DNA of 64,000 nt from Bacillus safensis FO-36b (GTDB taxonomy: Bacteria; Bacillota; Bacilli; Bacillales; Bacillaceae), in assembly GCF_000691165.1 (NCBI RefSeq), contig NZ_ASJD01000005.1:142175-206174 (forward strand). Reading direction: 5' to 3'. Below the pieces are notes generated by a model that was given only the letters and a program-made list of their open reading frames with translations, was not told the origin of the DNA and made no database searches. The translations under genes were made by a program, and so were the position numbers. Shown one piece after another: positions 17,416 to 27,390 of this stretch (position 1 is the first letter of the stretch; every line of letters starts with the position of its first letter).

Positions 17416-18744
17416 TTACAGAATAATCGCCGCCAGCCAGCCGAACAGAACAAGCGGAATATTATAATAGATAAAAGTTGGGACACAAGTTCCCCAAATG
17501 TGGTGATGCTGTCCATCCATATTCAATCCAGATGTTGGCCCAAGCGTACTGTCACTTGCAGGTGAACCTGCATCTCCAACAGCCGCAGCAGAGCCAATAA
17601 TGGCAATGGTGGCCATTGGACTAAATCCTAAGTGTAAGCAAAGTGGAACAAAGATGGTTGTAATAATCGGAATCGTTGCAAATGATGATCCGATTCCCAT
17701 TGTCACAAGCAGACCAACGAGCAGCATTAAAATCGCCGCAAGACTCTGGCTGTTTCCGATAAATTGGGAAGATGCTTTGACAAGGGATTCAATGTCTCCT
17801 GTTTTTGTTAACACGTTGGCAAATCCAGCCGCAACAAGCATGACAAAACCGATAAATGCCATCATATTCATTCCAGATGTAATCAGTTCATCTGCTTCAT
17901 CACGTTTCATCATTCCTGTCACAAACAAGACAAGCAGTCCTGAGAGTGCACCGAAGATCATTCCTTCCACACCAAGGCTTTGCGATAGATAAAGCTGGAC
18001 AATCAACGAAACAAGAATAGCAAGACCGGCAAAGAATAAGCTTTTTTTCGTATAAGCCGATTTTTCTACATCTGTAATTTCACGATCCTCATATACCTTC
18101 GGCTTTCGATACACAAAAATGGAAACGATCAAACCAAGAACCATACCCGCAACAGGAATCAGCATGGCATATGGAATATCTGCTAAGTTTACAGTCAGCC
18201 CCGCTTCCTTCATATTGTCACGAAGCATTCCGTGGAAAATCTGTCCGAAACCAACTGGAAGTAATATATATGGTGCAGTGAGTCCGAAGGTCATGACACA
18301 CGCTAGCAGTCTGCGGTCAATCTGAAGCTCGTTAAACACCTTTAATAACGGCGGAATTAAGACTGGGATAAAGGCAATATGAACAGGGACGACGTTCTGT
18401 GAAAAACAGGACACGATCAAAATGACAAGAACGATGAGCACTTTTGATAGTGTTTTCCGTCTTGAATCGCCTTCTTTTCCTAGAAGCTTCACTGCTCCTT
18501 CAACCATAGCATCTGGTAGACCTGTTTTCGTCAGCGCCGCAGCAAAAGCCCCTAATAGCGCATAACTAATCGCCACTGTTGCATTTCCTCCGAGTCCGTC
18601 CGTAAAGGCGTCCACTGTTCCTCCCAAGCCTAATCCACCTGCAAGTCCGCCAGCTAAAGCGCCTATAGCCAGCGCAATCACGACATTGACCCGCAGCAAG
18701 CTTAATATCAACATTAAAACAACCGCTAAAACAACTGCATTCAT
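17416..18744 (-). CDS. yuiF: Na+/H+ antiporter-family permease YuiF
   Basis: A 442-residue protein with about 11-12 hydrophobic helices, of the NhaC-like family. Conserved features seen are the Gly/Ala-rich first helices (LAIGALAGGLAGGLGLGG), FSQNVVPVHIAF, and GSAAAVGDAGSPASDSTLGP near the C-terminus, a helix-break motif typical of these carriers. The transported ion or amino acid is uncertain. The start is ATG 18744 with GGGGG nine bases upstream; the frame to 18813 adds an unlikely leader. Confidence 0.8.
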   Translation of the reverse strand: MNAVVLAVVLMLILSLLRVNVVIALAIGALAGGLAGGLGLGGTVDAFTDGLGGNATVAISYALLGAFAAALTKTGLPDAMVEGAVKLLGKEGDSRRKTLSKVLIVLVILIVSCFSQNVVPVHIAFIPVLIPPLLKVFNELQIDRRLLACVMTFGLTAPYILLPVGFGQIFHGMLRDNMKEAGLTVNLADIPYAMLIPVAGMVLGLIVSIFVYRKPKVYEDREITDVEKSAYTKKSLFFAGLAILVSLIVQLYLSQSLGVEGMIFGALSGLLVLFVTGMMKRDEADELITSGMNMMAFIGFVMLVAAGFANVLTKTGDIESLVKASSQFIGNSQSLAAILMLLVGLLVTMGIGSSFATIPIITTIFVPLCLHLGFSPMATIAIIGSAAAVGDAGSPASDSTLGPTSGLNMDGQHHHIWGTCVPTFIYYNIPLVLFGWLAAIIL

Positions 18745-18850
18745 GGTGAAACCCCCGAAATCCTTTAGTTTACTAATGTAGTAGATAATTAAAGTACCAA
18801 CGTATGTTACCATAGAAAAAAAACTTCGTCAAATGGAGTATGTCCTACAT

Positions 18851-18876
18851 AAAAAAGCTCTGCCACTTGGCAGAGC
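18851..18876 (-). terminator. pepA terminator
   Basis: GGCTCTGCCA/TGGCAGAGC stem followed by six T residues on the minus strand. Confidence 0.9.
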
Positions 18877-18884
18877 CTTCTCCT

Positions 18885-20375
18885 TTATTTCTTTCCTTCA
18901 AATCGTTCCACAAATGTTGCGAGTGATCTTACCATTACACCTGTTGCCCCTGTTGGTCCAAAGCATGAAGGTTTTTCTGTTGTAGCTGTTCCTGCAATAT
19001 CTAAGTGAACCCAAGGGGTATCCTCTGCGAATTCGCCAATGAAAGCACCTGCCATGATCGCATGACCATCACGGCCTGGCGAGTTATTGAGATCCGCCAT
19101 TTTGCTGTTTCGTACTCGTTTCTTATCTTTTTCCGTGATGGGCAGCTGCCAGATCATTTCACCGCATTCTTCTGATGCTTCTTTAAACTGAGCGTACAGC
19201 TCATCGTTATTGGTCATCGCGCCTGTTGTCTCATTTCCAAGCGCCACAATGACACCGCCTGTTAATGTGGCCACATCTACAAGGACAGAGGCACCGTGCT
19301 GCTTCGCATATGTCACCCCATCTGCTAAAACAAGACGGCCTTCTGCATCCGTATTGAGCACTTCGATTGTTTTACCGCTTAGTGACACAATCACGTCGTC
19401 AGGCTTCATAGCGTCTGCCGAAATCATATTATCGGTTGAGGCAATGACCGCAATGACATTTTGCTCTGGACGAAGTTCGCCGATGATTTCCATTGCACCT
19501 AAAACAGACGCTGAGCCGCCCATATCTGTTTTCATGCCAACCATACTCGCTCTTGGCTTTAAAGAATAGCCGCCGGTATCATACGTGATGCCTTTACCGA
19601 CAAGGCCGATGACGTCTGTCCATTCTTCCTTGCCTTGATATTTCAATACGATGAGTTTTGGCGGTTCTGTTGAGCCTCTATTGACGGCTAAAATACCACC
19701 CATTCCGAGCTCTTCCATTTGTTCTTTATCTAAAATTTCAATCTCAAATTCGTATTTATATGCAAGCTCTGCCGCATACGAAGCCAGATCAGAGGATGTG
19801 AGCATGTTTGGCGGCATATTCACAAGGGTACGAGCTGAATTGACTGACTGTCCGTACACTTCGCCGACTTTCAAACTTGCCTGAATTTCAGCTTGATCAT
19901 GCTCTGTCGTTGCATAAACAAACTCGATAAAACGATCCGGTTCATTTGTTTTATGTTTAAAATCCTGTAATTCATATGTAGCTAAAAGGCAGCTTTCAGA
20001 AAGGGCATGGGCTGCATCTTGAGCAGGCAGATCCTTTCCAATAAACGTATCCAGCAAGACAGAAACCGCTTGCTTTTTATCTTGATGAAGCTTTTTGAAT
20101 AAATGGGCAAACACTTCTTTTGCCTCTTCAAACGTGTAATCTGATTCCTTCCCAAGCCCGACAAAATAAATGCGTTTGATGCCTGTTTCAGGGGATGGGA
20201 AAAACTTCGAAAGCTGATTTCGTTTGGATGAAATGTCGCCTTCTTTTAATAATTCAGTGATTCTTCCTTCAAGTAATTCATCCATTTCTTTTGCTTTTCC
20301 TGATAATTGGCTCTTTTGAAAAAGTCCGATCGCCAGTGTATCTTTATGCTGCAATTCATTTGTCGAGAAAAACAT
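18885..20375 (-). CDS. pepA: Leucyl aminopeptidase (M17)
   Basis: A 496-residue cytosolic M17 aminopeptidase (B. subtilis YuiE). The catalytic domain holds [16 protein letters not shown] (metal and active Lys), [11 protein letters not shown], and the signature [13 protein letters not shown]. The enzyme removes N-terminal residues using two metal ions and is usually hexameric. The start ATG 20375 (MFFSTNELQ) agrees with B. subtilis and has AAGGAG 11 bases upstream. On the minus strand a TATAAT lies near 20430. Confidence 0.93.
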   Translation of the reverse strand: MFFSTNELQHKDTLAIGLFQKSQLSGKAKEMDELLEGRITELLKEGDISSKRNQLSKFFPSPETGIKRIYFVGLGKESDYTFEEAKEVFAHLFKKLHQDKKQAVSVLLDTFIGKDLPAQDAAHALSESCLLATYELQDFKHKTNEPDRFIEFVYATTEHDQAEIQASLKVGEVYGQSVNSARTLVNMPPNMLTSSDLASYAAELAYKYEFEIEILDKEQMEELGMGGILAVNRGSTEPPKLIVLKYQGKEEWTDVIGLVGKGITYDTGGYSLKPRASMVGMKTDMGGSASVLGAMEIIGELRPEQNVIAVIASTDNMISADAMKPDDVIVSLSGKTIEVLNTDAEGRLVLADGVTYAKQHGASVLVDVATLTGGVIVALGNETTGAMTNNDELYAQFKEASEECGEMIWQLPITEKDKKRVRNSKMADLNNSPGRDGHAIMAGAFIGEFAEDTPWVHLDIAGTATTEKPSCFGPTGATGVMVRSLATFVERFEGKK

Positions 20376-20512
20376 ATTTATCACACGCTCCTTAATGAAC
20401 TCCATTTTTCACATTGGAACTTCTATTATATCAAAATTTGCGTTCCTATACGATCATTGCCAGTCTGTCTTTACTTGATGAACATTTATATTTTCACACG
20501 CGGAAGGGCATC

Positions 20513-20587
20513 ATGAAAAAGCGGCGAAAACCTGAGCAGCCTGTCCGTGTTCTCCTCGTTCCACATCTACTTTCTTTAATGTTATAA
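20513..20587 (+). CDS. Candidate 24-residue peptide upstream of yuiD
   Basis: ATG-TAA frame of 24 codons: a basic start (MKKRRK), Pro-Glu-Gln-Pro, then a hydrophobic C-terminus (VRVLLVPHLLSLML). A GGAAGGG site lies five bases upstream. The end overlaps a TATAAT (20583-20588) that may be the yuiD -10 box. It could be chance; no function is proposed. The remaining sequence between pepA and yuiD shows nothing else. Confidence 0.25.
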   Translation: MKKRRKPEQPVRVLLVPHLLSLML

Positions 20588-20699
20588 TGAACATGGACTT
20601 GGCAGCTTTTTTTACTGCTATCATTTTTTCATCATACTAGGATTTTTAGTTCATCATTTCGCACGATATTTTTTCTTAAAGAGAGGATGTTTCTTGTTC

Positions 20700-21176
20700 A
20701 TGAGCGTACTGACGAATTTTCCGCTGCTTGCCAGCCTAGCAGCCATCTTTTTTGCACAATTTGTAAAAGTACCGATTCAATTTATCATTTCTAGACGACT
20801 AGATTGGTCGCTCATTACAAGCACAGGCGGAATGCCAAGTTCACACTCCGCAGCAGTAACAGCACTCTCCACAGCAGTGGCTTTAGAGCACGGGCTAGAT
20901 ACATCTATCTTTGCCATTTCCGCCATCTTTGCCATTATTACCATGTTTGATGCGACAGGCGTTCGCAGACAGGCAGGAGAACAGGCGACTGTTCTCAACA
21001 AGCTCGTAACAGATTTTAACCGATTTGTTTCCGAAGCAAAGAATTTCCCAAATGCGGAAGAAAAAGAAAAGCAAAAGAAATTAAAAGAGCTTCTTGGCCA
21101 TAAGCCGATTGAAGTCTTCTTCGGCGGCTTAACAGGGATCTTGCTGACACTCATCTTAGATTATTACTTCATGTAG
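20700..21176 (+). CDS. yuiD: Membrane protein YuiD (divergent PAP2/DUF212 family)
   Basis: 158 residues from ATG 20700. The sequence has hydrophobic helices at both ends and the family signature GGMPSSHSAAVTAL with Ser-His, as in PAP2-related phosphatases, plus ATGVRRQAGEQA. The family is annotated as acid phosphatase/vanadium haloperoxidase-related membrane protein; the reaction in Bacillus is unproven. A TTG two codons upstream is an alternative start. It converges with yuiC on a shared terminator. Confidence 0.85.
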   Translation: MSVLTNFPLLASLAAIFFAQFVKVPIQFIISRRLDWSLITSTGGMPSSHSAAVTALSTAVALEHGLDTSIFAISAIFAIITMFDATGVRRQAGEQATVLNKLVTDFNRFVSEAKNFPNAEEKEKQKKLKELLGHKPIEVFFGGLTGILLTLILDYYFM

Positions 21177-21181
21177 AAGCG

Positions 21182-21218
21182 AAAAAGCTTTGGACCTTAA
21201 ACGGCCCAAAGCTTTTTT
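21182..21218. terminator. Bidirectional terminator yuiD/yuiC
   Basis: AAAAAGCTTTGG/CCAAAGCTTTTTT stem with A and T tracts on either side. Confidence 0.9.
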
Positions 21219-21861
21219 ATTCTTTATTGGCTTGAAACTGCTGACGGAATACTTGCATCGATTCTGCTTCATTGAGCTGATTTAAGTCTTTTTCCGTTAA
21301 CGTCCCTTCACCCTTTTTGATGATATACACATCGAGCACTTTTTTACCCCATTCTCTATACACATCATCAACGGTTTCATAGTATAAATCAAGCTTATGA
21401 CCTTTAATGGCTTTCCCGGTATCTGCAACCACACCGTAGCCATAGTTCGGGATAAACAGCACCGTTCCAATCGGAAAAACAGATGGGTCGGCTGCCACTG
21501 TTGAATATAAATCACGTTTCACTTTAACGCCTGAATATGTAATGCCATATGCATGATGTTCCTTCGTTTTGCCTGTTGATTCCACACCTGCTGTATAGCC
21601 GGTTGCCACAACCTTCTGTTTCGGGTAATCGTTCCAATTAAACGCCTCTTCGAGAGAAACAGACCGCGCATCTTCACTTTTGAGTGCCATCGTTTCCCTT
21701 TTTGGCTGCTGAAAAAAAGAAGATACTTGCCTGCCCGCATCGGTCTCTTTCACCCACGCAGCTAAATCACTTGGTTCGACTCCAGATATGCCCGTAAAGC
21801 TTGTCAAAAGTGCAAGCATGAATAGGGCGGTCATGAACAATCGTTTCATCCATGTTTTCAT
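21217..21861 (-). CDS. yuiC: 3D-domain protein YuiC
   Basis: 214 residues: an N-terminal signal or anchor helix ([14 protein letters not shown]), a linker, then a 3D (Asp-Asp-Asp) / MltA-like domain in the second half. Seen in it are [46 protein letters not shown]. The fold resembles the catalytic domain of MltA and of resuscitation factors Sps; B. subtilis YuiC has lytic-transglycosylase activity toward peptidoglycan. It is expected to act outside the membrane. Confidence 0.88.
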   Translation of the reverse strand: MKTWMKRLFMTALFMLALLTSFTGISGVEPSDLAAWVKETDAGRQVSSFFQQPKRETMALKSEDARSVSLEEAFNWNDYPKQKVVATGYTAGVESTGKTKEHHAYGITYSGVKVKRDLYSTVAADPSVFPIGTVLFIPNYGYGVVADTGKAIKGHKLDLYYETVDDVYREWGKKVLDVYIIKKGEGTLTEKDLNQLNEAESMQVFRQQFQANKE

Positions 21862-21929
21862 CTCTATTTGTCACTCCTCTACCCATCTATTTGTTTCCAA
21901 ACAAAATGGAAACTATGCAAAGGAGAAAC

Positions 21930-21963
21930 AAAAAAACCCACTTGCCTGTCCACAAGTGAGTTA
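21930..21963 (-). terminator. yuiB terminator
   Basis: AACTCACTTG/CAAGTGGGTT stem then TTTTTTG on the minus strand; the yuiB stop is in the first arm. Confidence 0.88.
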
Positions 21964-22281
21964 AAACATTTGATACCCTCTTTTTCGAAGTGCATTAATG
22001 ACAAAACCTGATGTGATTGCACCGATCAGGCCGCTTAATAAGATGATGATATCTGCCGCAGCTAGTGAGACGATCCGGTCTCCTATTCCTGAAAAAGCGG
22101 TGCCAGGCTCTCTTACATAAGCGATCATCTTTTGATTGTTGATAATGAAAAGGCATACAATTGGATATAAAATAGCCATAATCCATGACATTCTCAGCAG
22201 CATATTGAGCAAAAAGCCAATGCCGAAGAATAACACGAAAAATAAAATAACTGAAATGATAACGACTGGTAAACTGATCAC
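21961..22281 (-). CDS. yuiB: Small membrane protein YuiB
   Basis: 106 residues with three hydrophobic helices (VVIISVILFFVLFFGIGFLL, MAILYPIVCLFII, ADIIILLSGLIGAITSGFVI) and a basic C-terminus. The function is unknown. It begins at GTG after GGGGGTGGAGATGAA. It lies directly downstream of yuiA with about 80 bases between and forms a likely unit with it; order yuiA-yuiB-yuiC is as in B. subtilis. Confidence 0.8.
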   Translation of the reverse strand: MISLPVVIISVILFFVLFFGIGFLLNMLLRMSWIMAILYPIVCLFIINNQKMIAYVREPGTAFSGIGDRIVSLAAADIIILLSGLIGAITSGFVINALRKRGYQMF

Positions 22282-22362
22282 TTCATCTCCACCCCCAAAT
22301 ATCCCATCATTAGTTTAACTTGGAAATAGAGATGAAGTCAATCAATGGAAAAAGCAGATCGA

Positions 22363-22488
22363 TTAACGCTTCTTTCCTGTCCCTTTACATTCCTCACACG
22401 TTTCAGATCCGCCGAGCAATAGCTGAAAATACCCTTTTCCTGAACAATATTGACAGGTTGATGTTTTTTCCTTTGTTTGTGCATTCAT
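22363..22488 (-). CDS. yuiA: Small zinc-ribbon-like protein YuiA
   Basis: 41 residues encoded on the minus strand; AAGGAG lies eight bases before ATG. Two CxxCxGxG-type knuckles are visible (CQYCSGKGYF and CEECKGTGKK), as in the DnaJ zinc-binding repeat, so a small zinc-binding protein is inferred. Short length and place between yumB and yuiB match B. subtilis yuiA. Its role is unknown. Confidence 0.8.
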   Translation of the reverse strand: MNAQTKEKTSTCQYCSGKGYFQLLLGGSETCEECKGTGKKR

Positions 22489-22579
22489 ATTGCTCACTCC
22501 TTAATCTAAATTTTCTGATAATTTATCATAACATATTTTGCTGCCGATGACCAAGTGAGAAAATATACCACAACTTATA

Positions 22580-22612
22580 AAAAAACGTGTATCACGAGGA
22601 TACACGTTTTTG
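22580..22612 (-). terminator. yumB terminator
   Basis: AACGTGTATC/GATACACGTT stem with 5-base loop and T tract on the minus strand. Confidence 0.9.
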
Positions 22613-22623
22613 TCTATAATGGT

Positions 22624-23835
22624 TTAGAAGAACTTGAATTTTCCTTTTTTCAGAACAAGTCCTGGTCCGCCAACCATGAATAAAGAACGGTTGTCGATGA
22701 TTTTCTTCATTGCAGAAGCTTTTGTTCCTTGAAGTTTTTTACCAAACGCAACACCTACAGCGTCGTGTTCACCAAGAGAAGCAACTGTTCCTTTGATGTC
22801 TGGCTTAAAGCTTTCAAGAGAACCGCCTTTTACTAGTGCTGCAAGGTTTTTCGCTACTGTTTCACCTTGCTGCATAGCGATTTGTGCAGTTGGTGGGTAT
22901 GGACGGTTGATTTCTTCATTGATAATCAATGAACAGTCACCAATGATGAAGACATCATCATTTTCTGGTACACGAAGATCTGGAGACACTTTTACGCGGC
23001 CGCGCATGTTTTCAAAACCAGCTTCTTCAACGATTGGGTTACCGCGTACACCTGCAGCCCAAACAACAGTTGCAGCTTTGATTTCTTCTGTATCATCGTC
23101 TTTTCCAACAATGATCCCCTCAGGCGTACATTCTTTGATCGCTGTACCAATTTTGAACTCAACACCTTTACCTTGAAGGTAGTTCATCGCATAGTCGATC
23201 AATTCTGGATCGAATCCAGGAAGAGCTGTTGGCGCAGCTTCTACACAGATGATACGCACGTCTTTTTGATCAATGTCATACTCTTTGCAAAGCTCAGGCA
23301 CACGGTTTCCAAGCTCACCAAGGAACTCAATACCTGTGAATCCTGCGCCGCCGACAACGATTGTCAAACGCTCTGGACGTTTTTCAGCATCCGTATTATA
23401 CGTCGCAAATTGAAGCTCAATGTGCTCACGAAGCTGACGAGCAGAGTTGATGTTAGAGATTGAGAATGCGTATTCTTTCAGTCCTGCAATACCAAATGTT
23501 TCAGGAACAGCACCAAGTGCAACAACAAGGTAGTCATAAGAAAGTTCGCCATCTGATGTCACAACTTTCTTTGCTTCCTTATCAATGCTTTCAACTGTTG
23601 CTTGTACAAAGTTGACACGGGAACTGTTAATCACATCTTTGATTTGATAACGACAGCGGTCATGATGAAGTGTACCTGCACTTGCTTCATGAAGCCATGT
23701 TGTTTCGTAATGATAATTATGCTTGTTCACAAGAGTAATGTCCGCATCATTTGTGCCAAGCTGTTTTGTTAATCTTGTTACAGTCATTAATCCGCCATAA
23801 CCTGCACCTAATACAACGATTTTCGGTTTATTCAC
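22624..23835 (-). CDS. yumB: Type II NADH dehydrogenase YumB
   Basis: A 403-residue FAD-dependent NADH:quinone oxidoreductase (NDH-2 type), peripheral on the inner membrane face. It has the FAD site [10 protein letters not shown] near the start, the NADH site [11 protein letters not shown] (about 163), FIIGD near 300, and a C-terminal amphipathic tail (LKKGKFKFF) for membrane contact. Start: GTG 23835 aligns with B. subtilis Met1 and is 11 bases from AAAAGGTGG; the ATG at 23850 directly abuts that site. It is a paralogue of yutJ in this window. Confidence 0.9.
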   Translation of the reverse strand: MNKPKIVVLGAGYGGLMTVTRLTKQLGTNDADITLVNKHNYHYETTWLHEASAGTLHHDRCRYQIKDVINSSRVNFVQATVESIDKEAKKVVTSDGELSYDYLVVALGAVPETFGIAGLKEYAFSISNINSARQLREHIELQFATYNTDAEKRPERLTIVVGGAGFTGIEFLGELGNRVPELCKEYDIDQKDVRIICVEAAPTALPGFDPELIDYAMNYLQGKGVEFKIGTAIKECTPEGIIVGKDDDTEEIKAATVVWAAGVRGNPIVEEAGFENMRGRVKVSPDLRVPENDDVFIIGDCSLIINEEINRPYPPTAQIAMQQGETVAKNLAALVKGGSLESFKPDIKGTVASLGEHDAVGVAFGKKLQGTKASAMKKIIDNRSLFMVGGPGLVLKKGKFKFF

Positions 23836-24232
23836 TGGAATCACATCCACCTTTTTTAAATTTGCTGTAAAACGGATAAAGAATTACATATCGTTATTCT
23901 CAACCGCTTTGCGGCATTTTATGAAATTTAAACAAAAAAATAAGTATGTGAAAATCTGAACTTTCACCTACATAAAACGAAAGCATTTGACCGTATCCGA
24001 CAAAAATTCATAAAAAATTAATATTTAGTTCCCTTAACAATAATAGCGAGTTCTGCTCCAATTTTCAAGGCTTTAAACTGAAAATCCTTATGATAAACGG
24101 TCTTTCTCACTTTTTCCTTCTTTTCAAAGCTTCAGCATCAAAAAACGACAAGTTTTTCAAAACAAGTCAAACGACGATATGTGGTATGATATGATATAGT
24201 GATAACAATTTTCATTTGGGAGGATTAAAGGA
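23836..24232. other. Non-coding region between divergent yumB and yumC with a leader hairpin
   Basis: No convincing gene. On the minus strand, about 100 bases before yumB, 23974-23935 reads GTAGGTGAAA, a short loop, TTTTCACATAC and then a T-rich run, a terminator-like hairpin in the probable yumB leader. On the plus side TATGAT boxes near 24190 may be the yumC -10. The spacing of the dyad does not fit a Rex box. Confidence 0.5.
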
Positions 24233-25231
24233 ATGCAAGAAGATTCTAAGGTATATGACATTACCGTTATCGGGGGCGGCCCAGTTGGATTGTTTACTGC
24301 GTTTTACGGAGGCATGAGACAGGCAAGTGTGAAAATCATTGAAAGCCTTCCTCAGCTCGGCGGTCAACTTTCCGCTCTTTACCCTGAAAAATATATTTAT
24401 GATGTGGCTGGATTCCCAAAAATCCGCGCACAAGAATTAGTTGATAACTTAAAGGAACAAATGGATAAATTTGATCAAACCATTTGCTTAGAGCAGGCAG
24501 TTGAAACGGTTGAAAAACAGGCAGATGGGATCTTTAAACTTGTGACAAATCAAGAGATTCATTATTCTAAAACAATCATCATCACAGCTGGTAACGGTGC
24601 ATTCCAACCGAGAAAGCTTGAACTAGATGCAGCAGAATCATTTGAAGGAAGCAACCTGCATTACTTCATTAATGACTTGAACCAATTTGCCGGCAGACGT
24701 GTTGCCGTTCTTGGGGGCGGAGACTCTGCGGTGGACTGGGCACTTATGCTTGAACCAATCGCAAAAGAAGTCTCCATTATTCACCGCCGCGATAAATTCC
24801 GCGCGCATGAGCACAGTGTAGAAAACCTGCACAACTCGAAGGTCAATGTACTGACACCATTTGTACCAACTGAGCTCATTGGTGAAGACCGCATTGAACA
24901 AATCGTGCTCGAAGAAGTCAAAGGCGACAAAAAACAAGTGCTTGATGTGGACGACGTGATCGTCAACTTCGGTTTTGTTTCCTCCCTTGGACCAATCAAA
25001 CAATGGGGCCTTGAAATCGAAAAGAACTCCATCGTGGTGAAATCTACAATGGAAACAAACATTGAAGGCTTCTATGCGGCAGGAGACATCTGTACGTATG
25101 AAGGAAAAGTCAAATTGATCGCAAGCGGATTTGGTGAAGCACCAACTGCTGTCAACAATGCGAAAGCTTACATGGACCCGAAAGCCCGTGTACAGCCTCT
25201 CCATTCCACAAGCTTATTTGAAAACAAATAA
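24233..25231 (+). CDS. yumC: Ferredoxin-NADP+ reductase YumC
   Basis: A 332-residue thioredoxin-reductase-like ferredoxin/flavodoxin-NADP+ reductase. The FAD motif is IGGGPVGLF, with [11 protein letters not shown] after it; the NADPH motif is [13 protein letters not shown] (about 160); and the ATG-like AAGDI box sits near 280. The redox-active CxxC of true thioredoxin reductases is missing, as expected for this type. It supplies reduced ferredoxin to desaturases, P450s and Fe-S assembly. GGGAGG precedes the ATG. Confidence 0.93.
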   Translation: MQEDSKVYDITVIGGGPVGLFTAFYGGMRQASVKIIESLPQLGGQLSALYPEKYIYDVAGFPKIRAQELVDNLKEQMDKFDQTICLEQAVETVEKQADGIFKLVTNQEIHYSKTIIITAGNGAFQPRKLELDAAESFEGSNLHYFINDLNQFAGRRVAVLGGGDSAVDWALMLEPIAKEVSIIHRRDKFRAHEHSVENLHNSKVNVLTPFVPTELIGEDRIEQIVLEEVKGDKKQVLDVDDVIVNFGFVSSLGPIKQWGLEIEKNSIVVKSTMETNIEGFYAAGDICTYEGKVKLIASGFGEAPTAVNNAKAYMDPKARVQPLHSTSLFENK

Positions 25232-25240
25232 GAGCGGATC

Positions 25241-25275
25241 AAAAAAGGAGTTCCCACTCGCGGAACTCCTTTTTC
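25241..25275. terminator. Bidirectional terminator yumC/zinc-ribbon gene
   Basis: AAAAAGGAGTTCC/GGAACTCCTTTTT stem with 7-base loop, flanked by A and T tracts. Confidence 0.9.
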
Positions 25276-25277
25276 GT

Positions 25278-25484
25278 TTATTTAAAAATCCCAATATAGG
25301 CATTTGCCATCCCAAGTACCATTGCAGCAAGCAGCACCACAACAATCCCTGCCACAACCAAAATCACCCGATCCTTCACACGTTCCTTTTTCGGAAGCGG
25401 CTTTTCAATCCCGCAAGACGGACACGTTTTGGAACGATACGGAATCAGTTCATGACAGTTCCTGCAATTGATTTGTTCACTCAA
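25278..25484 (-). CDS. Zinc-ribbon membrane protein
   Basis: 68 residues: an N-terminal zinc ribbon (CRNCH...CPSCG), a basic linker (KKERVKDR) and one C-terminal membrane helix (VILVVAGIVVVLLAAMVLGMA). A likely TTG start is preceded by AGAGG. I do not recognise a specific family name. It is probably a cytoplasm-facing, membrane-anchored zinc-binding protein. It stands alone, convergent with yumC. Confidence 0.65.
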   Translation of the reverse strand: MSEQINCRNCHELIPYRSKTCPSCGIEKPLPKKERVKDRVILVVAGIVVVLLAAMVLGMANAYIGIFK

Positions 25485-25673
25485 ACCTCAGCAACCTCTT
25501 TTCTGACTACAGTTTATGTTTGGTTCTCATGATACTCTTTTCGAGTGGAAATAGCCAGTTGTTCGGGCAAGCTGTAACAAAATTGAGCGATTTGCGAGAA
25601 AAAAACATAGCTCCTTGAATCCGCTGCTTCAAACAAGATCAACAATCCATGATTTAAATTTAAAAAAAGATGA

Positions 25674-25704
25674 TTGACCCTAACGCAACGTCATATTTTA
25701 TAGT
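25674..25704 (+). promoter_or_regulatory. MerR-type promoter with 19-bp spacer
   Basis: TTGACC (25674-25679) and TATAGT (25699-25704) are 19 bases apart, the over-long spacing typical of promoters activated by MerR proteins through DNA twisting. The spacer carries a dyad TGAC-N11-GTCA (25675-25693). It lies 25 bases upstream of the regulator gene, suggesting autoregulation. The preceding 25485-25673 shows nothing coding. Confidence 0.65.
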
Positions 25705-25728
25705 GGATATCAAGAGAGGTGAATTGAA

Positions 25729-26496
25729 ATGAAAGTAAAAGAAGTAGCTGAATTATTTGGTATTAGCATTCGTACACTTCATCATTACGACAAGATTGGT
25801 TTATTGACCCCAAGTGAAGTCACAGAAAATCGTTATCGATTCTATTCAGAAGAAAACCTTGAAACATTGCAGCAAATATTATTTTTCAGGGAACTTGGAT
25901 TTCCATTGAAGGAAATCCAAAAGATGATGCACAATCTTTCATTTAATAAGAAAGAAGCATTTATGCTACAAAGAAAAATGTTAATAGAGAAACGAGATAA
26001 TCTCGATAAAATGATCGGTAATATTGATAAGACGCTGCAGCATTTAACGGGAGTAACTCAATACACCTATAAAGAAAGGTTTGAGAATATGAATATGAAT
26101 TTTAGCCAATATGAAGAAGAAGCTCGTCACCGTTGGGGAAATCAAGCTGTTGATGAAGTCAGCTCAAAACTAAATCATTTGTCTAAAGATGAACAAATTG
26201 AATTATCTGATAGGTGGGATAGCATATTTAATAAACTAGCCTCTCTTCGCAACCATTCCCCTAAATCCAAGAGAGTACAAATCGTAATCAAACAATGGTA
26301 CGACTTTTTAAACGAAAACTTTAGTTATTACTCTCTTGATGCTTTTTACGGCTTAGGTCAACTCTATATTCAAGATGAACGTTTCAAAAAGAATATAGAT
26401 CAATATGGTGAGGGCTTGGCATCATTTATGAGCGAAGCGATGGAAGTCTTTACTACTCTTCATAAAAGAGGGAACAGCTATGAAAATTATGATTGA
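25729..26496 (+). CDS. MerR-family regulator with TipAS-like effector domain
   Basis: 255 residues. The N-terminal 70 form a MerR winged helix (VKEVAELFGISIRTLHHYDKIGLLTPS), then a coiled-coil dimer helix, then a C-terminal domain (about 120-250) with YEEEARHRWG, the opening motif of the TipAS antibiotic-recognition fold. Relatives are TipAL and Mta, which bind lipophilic drugs and switch on their own promoter and resistance genes. The 19-bp-spacer promoter fits. It overlaps the protease gene by 17 bp, so the two are co-translated. The pair is more AT-rich than its neighbours. Confidence 0.85.
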   Translation: MKVKEVAELFGISIRTLHHYDKIGLLTPSEVTENRYRFYSEENLETLQQILFFRELGFPLKEIQKMMHNLSFNKKEAFMLQRKMLIEKRDNLDKMIGNIDKTLQHLTGVTQYTYKERFENMNMNFSQYEEEARHRWGNQAVDEVSSKLNHLSKDEQIELSDRWDSIFNKLASLRNHSPKSKRVQIVIKQWYDFLNENFSYYSLDAFYGLGQLYIQDERFKKNIDQYGEGLASFMSEAMEVFTTLHKRGNSYENYD

Positions 26497-27376
26497 GAAT
26501 ACAATCGATCAATACGAAAAGTTATTCTCAACGAAACACAATAAAGAAAATTTTTTCCGACACACCATGATGAAACCTTTTGAAAAGATGTGGAATATGA
26601 TAAACGTTCCGCTAAAAGCTAAACAGCAAAATGGCTATGATGTAATAATGGCAACCAAGATGCTTGGCTATCTTGATGTAACAGATACACAAACTGGACA
26701 ACAAGCATTAAAAAGACTACAAGAAATTCAGGCTCTTCAAACAGCAGATATCACCTTAAACCATTGTATGGATTTCATAAAAAAGCATAACCTTCAAATA
26801 AATGCTGATGAGTTGAGATTTGGTCTGTATATAGCTGATCCGAAAAAGCTTGAACTGCAAAAAGGATATTGTGGCTTTGGAGGAATTCCTGGATTTATTC
26901 AAGTATCACTATATCCAAATTCATATAATATCCCAAGAATTCCTGCTCTCATTGCACATGAATTCCACCATAATATCCGTTTTTCACATTTTGAATGGGA
27001 TTACGGAAACGTCACAGTTGGAGATTATTTAATTATAGAGGGTTTAGCTGAATCATTTGCAAAAGAGCTTTATGGTGAACATGTTTTAGGACCTTGGGTC
27101 ACTTTTTTTGATAAAGAGGAATTTGACTATTCAAAAGAAGTGATAAAAGAGGCTATCCATACAAAAGGGTTTGCTGAGGTCAGTAGTTATATGTTTGGTG
27201 ATACCATTGCCAAAGAACAAGGCTTTCAACCTGTAGGATTATCACCCTTTGCCGGTTATGCAGTAGGTTATCAAGCTGTACAATCTTTCATGAGAATTAA
27301 TGATATAGGTATTGAAGAAGCGACCTTACTGGGTACAGAGGAAATACTAAGAAACTGCGAACTTTTTTCTACTTAA
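26480..27376 (+). CDS. DUF2268 putative zinc protease (YjaZ-like)
   Basis: 298 residues of the DUF2268 family. The zinc site AHEFHHNIRF (HExxH, about residue 158) and a downstream Glu in EGLAESFAKELYG (about 190) fit a gluzincin-type metalloprotease. There is no signal peptide, so it is probably cytoplasmic. A GAGGG site precedes ATG. Being translationally coupled to a TipAS-type regulator is the main clue: the protein is probably induced by a small molecule. The target is unknown. B. subtilis YjaZ is a relative at another locus. Confidence 0.75.
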   Translation: MKIMIENTIDQYEKLFSTKHNKENFFRHTMMKPFEKMWNMINVPLKAKQQNGYDVIMATKMLGYLDVTDTQTGQQALKRLQEIQALQTADITLNHCMDFIKKHNLQINADELRFGLYIADPKKLELQKGYCGFGGIPGFIQVSLYPNSYNIPRIPALIAHEFHHNIRFSHFEWDYGNVTVGDYLIIEGLAESFAKELYGEHVLGPWVTFFDKEEFDYSKEVIKEAIHTKGFAEVSSYMFGDTIAKEQGFQPVGLSPFAGYAVGYQAVQSFMRINDIGIEEATLLGTEEILRNCELFST

Positions 27377-27390
27377 ATACCTTTATAAAG

